A program made the position numbers and the translations under genes. This document shows, piece by piece, positions 1 through 5,900 of a DNA stretch of 7,518 nt. This DNA comes from Methanomicrobiales archaeon (GTDB lineage Archaea; Halobacteriota; Methanomicrobia; Methanomicrobiales; Methanospirillaceae), in contig JAAYPD010000454.1 of assembly GCA_012520015.1 (NCBI GenBank), positions 1 through 7,518 of the forward strand, read 5' to 3'. Numbering within the stretch: the stretch's first letter is position 1; the number at the start of each line of letters is the position of its first letter. The notes beneath the pieces were generated by a model, which saw only the letters and a list, made by a program, of their open reading frames with translations, made no database searches and was not told the origin of the DNA.

Positions 1-828
1 AGCACTTTGAATAATTGATGCTACAACTGAATTAAAGAACGATAAATCAAGTGGAATTTTGGGCTGGCAGAAGAGATCACAGATTGTCTTTACCGGATCA
101 TCCCATCCTGCATATTCAAAATCAACAAATGAGAGCGTTCCATCAGGCTTTATGAGAGTGTTATGAAATCCAAAGTCTGAAGGGGACAGTACCTTCATAT
201 TATCAGGAAACCGGTCTGAAATATGAGTATCATCCCGGATTATCTTTTTTATCTGGCCTGATAACCACTGCCATTTCGGGCAAAGCTTTTCTGATATGAA
301 TATTAATGCCATCTCGTCGATATCAGAATTAACCTCAATTGTACTCAGTCTGTCTACCCTCATTTGAATTACATTCAGATGGTCACGAATAGAAAAACAT
401 GCTTCAGATGCTTCCGAAAGTTCAAACGCATCAGGCAGGAATCGTATGTTATTTATAGCAGAAAAAAAGGATAATAATTCCTCTACCATCTCACAGGTAA
501 TATCTTCACAAGTTACTGCCCTTCCCTCAATAAACCGGAATAATCCCAGGTTGTGCTCATAAGAACAGGCACAGGGCCTGGGAATAGAAGAGATTCCATG
601 GTTCCAGAGAAAAGAGAGAAAGGAAAATTCTGTTTTAAGCCTGCTTCTGATATCTGCCCTGTCTGAAAAATACTCTTTCAGGAGAAATATATCCCCATTC
701 GCGTAAAATAGTTTATAAACCCGGTTATTACCACCCGCAGGAATCCTGGTGATGTGATAATCCTCATTCATCCCTGCTCCGGAAAGTAGGGCCCGTACCT
801 TTTCATCAGATATTGAAGTCATGCTCAT
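1..828 (-). CDS. APH-fold small-molecule phosphotransferase (choline/aminoglycoside kinase-like), 3' end outside the window
   Basis: The reading frame opens at ATG 828 and stays open for 276 codons to the left edge, so the C-terminus is missing. The start overlaps the stop of the HAD gene as ATGA, with AGG seven bases upstream, which favours ATG 828 over the in-frame ATG at 822. Visible landmarks fit the aminoglycoside/choline kinase fold. There is a glycine-rich AGGNN turn (residues 31-35), an ATP-anchoring lysine in FLLKEYF (K51), a catalytic loop LSPSDFGFHN (214-223) with Asp218 and Asn223, and a metal-binding DFE (236-238) followed by a GWDDP segment. The usual HxD histidine is replaced by proline in this loop. 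The family transfers phosphate from ATP to a small hydroxyl compound. The substrate cannot be read from sequence, but its place at the end of a sugar-nucleotide operon suggests a sugar or sugar-linked group. The fold call is confident; the substrate is unknown. Confidence 0.82.
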   Translation of the reverse strand, partial: MSMTSISDEKVRALLSGAGMNEDYHITRIPAGGNNRVYKLFYANGDIFLLKEYFSDRADIRSRLKTEFSFLSFLWNHGISSIPRPCACSYEHNLGLFRFIEGRAVTCEDITCEMVEELLSFFSAINNIRFLPDAFELSEASEACFSIRDHLNVIQMRVDRLSTIEVNSDIDEMALIFISEKLCPKWQWLSGQIKKIIRDDTHISDRFPDNMKVLSPSDFGFHNTLIKPDGTLSFVDFEYAGWDDPVKTICDLFCQPKIPLDLSFFNSVVASIIQSA

Positions 829-1430
829 TGAAAAACCTGCAAGCCAACATCCCATGATCTCATCCGGAGATACTCTGGATTATCCGGGTGTTTGTCAAAA
901 GGATCAAAAAGCACACGGATGACATCCAATGGGAAAAGATCACCAATAAGAAATTCTATCAAGTCATCGATAAAAAAATGACACATCTCAGTTTTTATTC
1001 TTTCGTATTTTTTTTCTTTCGTGCACTCAAAAAAAATTCGGGATCTTGGGATCGGCGCGCCAGGAAATCCTGTTATTCTTTCCTGCACAAGCCATTTCAA
1101 TGCAGTCTCATGAAGATTCGTATCCCCTCCGGAATAAGGATACATAGTTCGATGACTGATGATGACAGGACAAAAGCCATGACCTGGCAATGACCGTAAA
1201 AAAGGAATAACTCCTGGAAAAGGTCTTGCATATTGCATGCCTTCCCCGTAAACATATCCCTGAATATCAGTCCAGTCCTCTTCTTTCCCCAAAAAGCGAA
1301 GCATATCCCTTATGGCAGTCTTACTTGGGAATATCCCTGCAGGAACCAGACCTCTCTTTACAGCACAGTCATAGATTACCTGGTCATACTGAACAATAGT
1401 ATTGTCCAGGTCAATACCAATAACCTTCAA
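825..1430 (-). CDS. HAD-superfamily phosphatase, TTG start
   Basis: This 201-aa protein carries the HAD signature. Motif I is IDLDNT, with nucleophile Asp7 and general acid Asp9. Motif II is the serine in VIISHR (Ser92). A lysine-rich stretch near 138-141 can provide the motif III lysine, and HFFIDD (Asp155/Asp156) is motif IV. A helical insert between motif I and motif II suggests a small C1-type cap. HAD enzymes of this kind usually hydrolyse phosphomonoesters. In this operon it is the natural candidate for removing the terminal phosphate from a sugar bisphosphate, the step GmhB does in bacterial heptose synthesis, but it is not recognisably GmhB itself. The start is TTG: an in-frame TGA (the stop of the dehydrogenase gene) lies one codon upstream, and GGAG sits nine bases before it. 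It overlaps the next gene as ATGA. The specific substrate is inferred from context only. Confidence 0.85.
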   Translation of the reverse strand: MKVIGIDLDNTIVQYDQVIYDCAVKRGLVPAGIFPSKTAIRDMLRFLGKEEDWTDIQGYVYGEGMQYARPFPGVIPFLRSLPGHGFCPVIISHRTMYPYSGGDTNLHETALKWLVQERITGFPGAPIPRSRIFFECTKEKKYERIKTEMCHFFIDDLIEFLIGDLFPLDVIRVLFDPFDKHPDNPEYLRMRSWDVGLQVFQ

Positions 1431-1433
1431 TAA

Positions 1434-2474
1434 TCATTGCTCCATGTCAATAATCGGACGGATAACACGGCCATTCTCCAGGTCATCCAGTGCAGTATTA
1501 ATCCCGTCCAGGGAGTAGATCTTTGATATAAGAAAGGACGGATCCATCAGCCCACACTCGATAAGGCGAATAATCCGTGGAAAATCCCGGTCAGGAATTA
1601 CATCCCCGCCCCAGGTCCCCCTAAGCTGCTTACCCAGGTTCAACTGCCTGGGATCAAATGATAATCTATCCCCAAATCGCGCATTCCCAATAATAGTTGC
1701 AATCCCTCCCTGGTTTTTCACGCACATCAGTGCCTGTTCCATTACATCAGTAATACCAGTAGCTTCAATAGAACAATCAGGACCATCAGGACAGACCTGG
1801 TAAATCATGGAGAGAGAATCAGTTTTAAATGGATTGATTATGTAATCCGCACCCATTTCTTTTGCAACTGTAAGTTTTTCATCATTAGTATCAACAGCAA
1901 AAACAGGACAACAACCAGATATCTTCGCAGCCATCAGGGCACACAGCCCAATCCCTCCACACCCAAAGATAGCCATGCTCATCCCAGGCCTTGGCTGCGC
2001 TACATTAATAACCGCTCCATAACCCGTTGGAATCGCACACCCGATAAGAGCTGCATAAAGGAGGGAAAATGTATTAGGAATCTTCGTAACTCGATCCTCA
2101 CTAATCACAGCATAATTTTGAAAAGTTGTAATCGGACCCGCATTCACAGGAATATCATTCCATAGGTACCGGACAGGCCCTCCATTGGATCCATTCCCCC
2201 GAATCCATGAGAGAATGACCTTATCCCCAGCCATAACTTTTGATACACCATCCCCGACAGCCTCAACAACACCACTACCTTCATGTCCCAGGCAATGCGG
2301 GAGAAAACGATCATCTCCACGTTCACCCTTACATTCACCAAGCTGAGTATGACAGATCCCACTATACTTAATCCTTACCAGAACCTGCCCCTGTTTCAGA
2401 TCAGGAATAGTAAGAAGAAGAATTCTTAGAGGTTCATTGGTATCAAAAAGAACAGCAGCCTTTGTTACATTCAT
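1434..2474 (-). CDS. Zinc-dependent medium-chain alcohol/polyol dehydrogenase without the structural zinc site
   Basis: This is a full-length MDR-superfamily protein of 346 aa. The GroES-like domain has catalytic-zinc ligands in GICHTQLGE (Cys41) and GHEGSGVVEAVG (His64, Glu65), and a further ligand Cys146 in GCAIPTGYGA. The Rossmann fold has GCGGIGL (171-177), with an acidic residue at the end of the second strand (FAVD, Asp195), which favours NAD(H) over NADP(H). GCAIPTGYGA resembles class III alcohol dehydrogenases, but the lobe that normally carries four structural-zinc cysteines (about residues 88-120) contains none. The start overlaps the transketolase stop as ATGA. Its likely job is oxidation or reduction of a hydroxyl/carbonyl on the sugar built by this operon; the substrate is inference. 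Family assignment is secure. Confidence 0.9.
   Translation of the reverse strand: MNVTKAAVLFDTNEPLRILLLTIPDLKQGQVLVRIKYSGICHTQLGECKGERGDDRFLPHCLGHEGSGVVEAVGDGVSKVMAGDKVILSWIRGNGSNGGPVRYLWNDIPVNAGPITTFQNYAVISEDRVTKIPNTFSLLYAALIGCAIPTGYGAVINVAQPRPGMSMAIFGCGGIGLCALMAAKISGCCPVFAVDTNDEKLTVAKEMGADYIINPFKTDSLSMIYQVCPDGPDCSIEATGITDVMEQALMCVKNQGGIATIIGNARFGDRLSFDPRQLNLGKQLRGTWGGDVIPDRDFPRIIRLIECGLMDPSFLISKIYSLDGINTALDDLENGRVIRPIIDMEQ
1440..1443 (-). promoter_or_regulatory. Ribosome binding site fixing the TTG start of the HAD gene
   Basis: Reading the minus strand, GGAG lies nine bases before TTG 1430, inside the last codons of the dehydrogenase gene. The ATG at 1438 is in another frame that stops after eight codons, so TTG is the only workable start. 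Confidence 0.55.
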
Positions 2475-3394
2475 TTATTTAATCCATCAGCAATCTTACC
2501 TGCAATCAGATCTGCAGAAATACCAAAATGATCACGGGCCTCTTTCTGGCTCAAACAATGTGTAAGAAAATAATCACCAGTTCCTATACGAATCAGATCA
2601 GATGATTTAATCCGGTTATCAATCATCCATTCAGCAATCATCCCACCAAGACCACCAGGGAGAGTATGTTCTTCCACAGAAACCACAACAGAAAAACGTG
2701 AAAAAACTTCACGTAACATGATCTCATCCACAGGTTTAATCGTATGAAAATGGACTACACAGGCAGATATATTTCTTTCTTCAAGAATCCTGGCAGCACG
2801 TATCACTTCAGATAAAAGGACACCCGTAGTAATGATACAGACATCATTTCCATCCTGTATCAGTTGAGCCCTTCCCAGGGAAAAGTCCGGTTCTCCTGTA
2901 TAAATACAAGGTTCATTCTTTTTATTAATCCTGATGTACATCGGTCCATGATGATCAAGTGAAGAACGTAAAGACGCCATTACTTCAGCCTGATCAGCCG
3001 GACAGACAATCGTCATATTGGGCAGGCAACGGAGGATGCTGATATCCTCACAGATATAATGAGTAGGTCCAAGTGGAGCATAAGTCAGCCCACCCCCAAG
3101 CCCAATAATAACAACCGGAAGATTCTGAAAACAGACATCAATCCGTACCTGTTCATAGCACCTTGTCAGGTCAAAAGCTGCAAAAGTATATACAAACGGC
3201 CGATACCCGGAGAGGGCAAGCCCGGCTGCAACACTAATCATGTTAGCTTCAGCAACCCCACAGTTGTAAAAACGATCCGGGAACTCTGCTTTAAACCCGT
3301 CAAACATGTGATTGCCTATATCACCGGAGAGAATTATAATCCGTGGATCTGACCTTGCAATACAGGTAAGTTCACGCGAACAGCTATCCCTCAT
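2471..3394 (-). CDS. Transketolase, C-terminal subunit (pyrimidine-binding and C-terminal domains)
   Basis: The 307-aa protein matches the second half of a two-subunit transketolase, a size usual for the split form. The first domain has SGDIG (23-27) and the thiamine-activating glutamate in GVAEANMISVAAGLA (Glu49). It also has the aromatic stretch that contacts the aminopyrimidine ring (VYTFAAF), and GPTH followed by EDISILRCLPNMTIVCPAD. The second domain, from about residue 180, has VEEHTLPGGLGG, typical of the transketolase/DXS C-terminal fold. It pairs with the subunit encoded just upstream, to which it is joined by an ATGA overlap (3391-3394), to make the thiamine-diphosphate enzyme that moves two-carbon ketol units between sugar phosphates. 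This half is intact although the partner gene is frameshifted. Its place between sugar-activation genes suggests a dedicated role, such as making sedoheptulose 7-phosphate or extending a sugar. That role is inference. Confidence 0.92.
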   Translation of the reverse strand: MRDSCSRELTCIARSDPRIIILSGDIGNHMFDGFKAEFPDRFYNCGVAEANMISVAAGLALSGYRPFVYTFAAFDLTRCYEQVRIDVCFQNLPVVIIGLGGGLTYAPLGPTHYICEDISILRCLPNMTIVCPADQAEVMASLRSSLDHHGPMYIRINKKNEPCIYTGEPDFSLGRAQLIQDGNDVCIITTGVLLSEVIRAARILEERNISACVVHFHTIKPVDEIMLREVFSRFSVVVSVEEHTLPGGLGGMIAEWMIDNRIKSSDLIRIGTGDYFLTHCLSQKEARDHFGISADLIAGKIADGLNK

Positions 3395-4226
3395 TCCAGT
3401 CCCAACTCCGCCTTCGCCCTTGTAACATCATCAGCAGTAGGGATTCGGTAATGCCAGTTATTATCACCTTCCATAAATGAAACCCCTTTTCCCTTAACCG
3501 TATGAGCAATGATGGCAGTAGGTTTTTCAGAATCAACTGGAATAGAATGAAAAATATTCAGGAGTTCCTCGAAATTGTGACCGTCAACCTCAAAAGAGTT
3601 CCATCCGAAAGTTTTGAACTTATCAGCAAGAGGATTTAAATGCATAATATCATCACAACGACCTGTGGCCTGCCAACCATTATTATCAACAATAAATATG
3701 AGATTTCCAAGCTTTTGAACCGGTGCCAGCAAGACAGCCTCCCATACGGTTCCTTCATTGCATTCTCCATCACTCATCAGGACAAATGAACGATACTTAT
3801 TTCCTGATATTTTTGCTGCAAGAGCCATTCCAAGGCCTATTCCCGGACCATGCCCTAAAGATCCAGTGGATGCCTCTATTCCATGAACATTCCCCCGGAC
3901 TGGATGTTCAGTAGAAAAGAATCAGTACGATTAAACGTGTGAAGTAGTTCTTTCGGAAAAAAACCCCTGCTTGCAAGTACGACATACAAAGCAAGCGATG
4001 CATGCCCTTTACTTAATATAAACCGGTCTCGGTCTTTCCATTCAGGTTCTTCCGGTTTAAAAGACAGCACTGAGTGGTACAATGTGAGAATGATATCAAG
4101 GCTTGAGAGACAGGAACCTATATGCATCGCATCAGAATTATGAGCGATCTCAATGATCTCACCTCGCATCTGGCAGGCCATCGAATGCAAAGACTGTAAA
4201 TTAATATTGTTTTTCATATTCAACAT
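3391..4226 (-). pseudogene. Transketolase, N-terminal (ThDP-binding) subunit, interrupted by a single-base frameshift
   Basis: Two frames together encode one protein of about 278 aa, the normal length. The first frame runs from ATG 4226 and has AHNSDAMHIGS, a version of the transketolase HSGHPGGS region, then DRDRFILSKGHASLALY. At residue 104-105 (about 3912-3918) it leaves the family and reaches TAG at 3876. The second frame picks up at GAA 3909 with EHPVRGNVHGIEASTGSLGH and continues to the stop at 3391. It carries the ThDP/magnesium motif SDGECNEG...NNGW and the C-terminal HTVKGKGVSFMEG. One added base near the TTTT run at 3915-3918 would rejoin them, for example as FLTEHP or FSTEHP. No Shine-Dalgarno is obvious, and ATG 4217 is a possible alternative start. 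The gene begins six bases after the radical SAM stop. The break may be a mutation, a sequencing error, or less likely a recoding site. Both halves are otherwise well conserved. Confidence 0.88.
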
Positions 4227-4232
4227 TACTGT

Positions 4233-5285
4233 TCATATAAAATTCACATGTGGATGTGGATGCTTCAGGGCATGGAGATACCGGTTAACAGGATCCAGCC
4301 TGCATACCTCCCGGCACCGTGAAATACCCCCATCCTGTATCTTCTTCAAAACACTCTTTCGTTGGAGACCATTCCATACATCAACAAACGAACCAGTTAT
4401 ACAATTCCCATAAGTATACTCCTTATTCTCATGATATAAATTACAGGGGATTACTGAACCGTCTGCCTCAATTAAAGCATAAAAAGGAAGTCCATAACAC
4501 CGATCATAAATTCTCTCTTCCGACAGCCTGTCAATAGTTCCAGACCTGAAAATCACCTGGAAACCTTCCTTTTCAAAAGCCATGATCTCCTCTTCGACCC
4601 CGGTAAGCAACTGTGGGTCAATAACAAACCGGTTAATACTGAGAGGGTGCTTTGAATAAGGCTTTATCTGAACATTATCTGCCCCGGACCCTGCAAAAAG
4701 CCGGGTGAAAGAAACAATCTCATGCAAATTTTCCGGAATGATAAGCAACTGGACTCCAATAACAACAGAAAGATCCTCCTCCCTCTTCAACCGGGACGCC
4801 TGCACAATATTATCATATATAGTCTCAAAATCAGATATTTTCCCCTGGTGAATCTGATGATGAACAATCGGAGAAGCCGCATCAAGGCTGATACGTATCC
4901 ATTTAAGGCAGGGAAGGATCCGCCTTGCCATATCAGGAGTGAAAAAAACACCATTCGTTGAAACAGACAGATCAAGACCGGCATGATAAGCATGTTCAAT
5001 AATCTCTGCAGCCTGTGGATGCATGAGAGGTTCACCCTCCCCGGCAAACATCACCGACCTCACCCCAAAATCTTTCATCTCCGTGAGACGTTCCTTCAGA
5101 ACATCTGCGTCAATAAAGACCGGTTTTTTCTCCAGCCAGTCCAAAGCACAAAAAATACACCGGTGATTACAACGGTTGGTAAGACCTATCTCAACATAAA
5201 CAGGAGGGCAATCCCCTGTGCTCAGCCACTGCGCTACCCGGTCAGGATGATAAATAAGTTTGTGCGAATCAACTTCAACTTTCAT
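4233..5285 (-). CDS. Radical SAM protein with SPASM/twitch-type C-terminal cluster domain
   Basis: The 350-aa protein has the radical SAM CxxxCxxC motif within GLTNRCNHRCIFC (Cys39, Cys43, Cys46), which binds the [4Fe-4S] cluster that cleaves S-adenosylmethionine. It is followed by the SAM-contacting GEGEP (82-86), the STNG strand (109-112) and RISLDA (131-136). After the barrel come Cys263 in DRCYG, then IEADGSVIPC (Cys281), YGNC (Cys295) and a terminal CREVC pair (Cys324, Cys328). This is the spacing style of SPASM/twitch domains that hold auxiliary Fe-S clusters. The C-terminus ends in a histidine-rich HPHPH followed by NFI. Members of this group modify peptides or small molecules, including sugar and aminocyclitol dehydrogenation or epimerisation. 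No precursor-peptide gene is visible, and all neighbours are sugar enzymes, so a carbohydrate substrate is favoured by inference. The start overlaps the SIS gene by 11 bases. Confidence 0.9.
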   Translation of the reverse strand: MKVEVDSHKLIYHPDRVAQWLSTGDCPPVYVEIGLTNRCNHRCIFCALDWLEKKPVFIDADVLKERLTEMKDFGVRSVMFAGEGEPLMHPQAAEIIEHAYHAGLDLSVSTNGVFFTPDMARRILPCLKWIRISLDAASPIVHHQIHQGKISDFETIYDNIVQASRLKREEDLSVVIGVQLLIIPENLHEIVSFTRLFAGSGADNVQIKPYSKHPLSINRFVIDPQLLTGVEEEIMAFEKEGFQVIFRSGTIDRLSEERIYDRCYGLPFYALIEADGSVIPCNLYHENKEYTYGNCITGSFVDVWNGLQRKSVLKKIQDGGISRCREVCRLDPVNRYLHALKHPHPHVNFI

Positions 5286-5835
5286 GTTTCACAATATCAG
5301 TAATGCAGTGAAGAATGATTGCATGTGCAGTCTCAACAATCCCGTATTCATCCGACCGGACATAGAAGTTGATATCACCCATCAGCCGAAGAGGATTGTC
5401 AGGTGAAAAACCGGAAAAAGTGATCACCTTGCATCCCCGTTCTTTAGCAAAGGCAGCAGCTTTCAGGATATTTTTCGATCTCCCGGAACTACTTATTGCA
5501 ATAAGAAGATCCCCGTCCCTGGCCCAGATACTAAGATGTTCTTTATATGCATCCTCATAAGAGATATCATTGGAATAGGCTGTCAGAAGAGATGTCTCGT
5601 GAAAAACCATGGCACGGACCATTGCACCCTTACAGAGATCATTCTGAACATGGCTGGCAATAGCAGCACTCCCGCCATTCCCAATAATATATAAGTTATT
5701 ATCACTCTCTTTAACTGTTCTTATCAGCCCGGTAGATGCAATTATATCCTCTGATACAGAGGATAAGCAATCGCATGAATCATTACCATACAAAATACTC
5801 TCATGCAATTTTTTAAAGTAACTATCAAAAGACAT
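5275..5835 (-). CDS. SIS-domain sugar-phosphate isomerase, GmhA (sedoheptulose 7-phosphate isomerase)-like
   Basis: The 186-aa single-domain protein has the length and order of GmhA. A helical N-terminus is followed by the phosphosugar loop IIGNGGSAAIASHV (50-63). Then come the second serine-rich loop ISSSGRSKNILKAA (114-127), strand KVITFSG, and a C-terminal helix with His171 and His176. GmhA converts sedoheptulose 7-phosphate to D-glycero-D-manno-heptose 7-phosphate in the cytoplasm as the first step to activated heptoses. Matched by eye to remembered E. coli GmhA, His180 corresponds to His176, but the catalytic Glu65 position is Asp66 and the Gln172 position is Glu168, so the substrate or stereochemistry may differ. 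AAGGT lies seven bases before the ATG. The fused kinase/nucleotidyltransferase just upstream supports a heptose-type pathway. A generic SIS isomerase for another sugar phosphate is the main alternative. Confidence 0.84.
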   Translation of the reverse strand: MSFDSYFKKLHESILYGNDSCDCLSSVSEDIIASTGLIRTVKESDNNLYIIGNGGSAAIASHVQNDLCKGAMVRAMVFHETSLLTAYSNDISYEDAYKEHLSIWARDGDLLIAISSSGRSKNILKAAAFAKERGCKVITFSGFSPDNPLRLMGDINFYVRSDEYGIVETAHAIILHCITDIVKHES

Positions 5836-5842
5836 AATATTT

Positions 5843-5847
5843 ACCTT
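5843..5847 (-). promoter_or_regulatory. Ribosome binding site of the SIS isomerase gene
   Basis: On the minus strand AAGGT stands seven bases before ATG 5835, a normal spacing. It lies in the short gap after the kinase/nucleotidyltransferase gene. Confidence 0.55.
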
Positions 5848-5863
5848 AAATACCCATCCATAT

Positions 5864-5883
5864 TACTTATTCAGTACTTATTC
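5864..5883. repeat. Short tandem direct repeat, 9-bp unit at 11-bp spacing
   Basis: TACTTATTC occurs at 5864-5872 and again at 5875-5883 (GAATAAGTA on the coding strand). The units are one helical turn apart, in the only sizeable gap inside the operon and just downstream of a TATA-like sequence. This is the geometry of a regulator site, but the region is AT-rich and chance is possible. Confidence 0.4.
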
Positions 5884-5884
5884 T

Positions 5885-5900
5885 TATTTAATTATTTAAG
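5885..5900 (-). promoter_or_regulatory. Possible archaeal TATA-like internal promoter
   Basis: Reading the minus strand, TTAAATAATTAAATAA spans the stop codon of the kinase/nucleotidyltransferase gene. A start site about 25 bases downstream would leave a leader of roughly 30 bases before the SIS gene, with its AAGGT site inside. The call depends on the organism being an archaeon and on AT-rich sequence that also occurs by chance. Confidence 0.25.

Noticed and set aside
1007..1037. T-run and A-run flanking a short spacer, resembling a terminator hairpin
   Set aside because: It lies inside the HAD gene and encodes the motif III region in frame, so the runs are explained by Phe and Lys codons.
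888..1193. Plus-strand ORF of 101 codons
   Set aside because: It is fully antisense to the HAD gene, has low-complexity phenylalanine and lysine runs, and shows no recognisable motif.
3391..4226. Two separate genes instead of one broken transketolase subunit
   Set aside because: Neither half is a complete domain. The conserved sequence continues directly across the break, including codons upstream of the ATG at 3828 that match the family.
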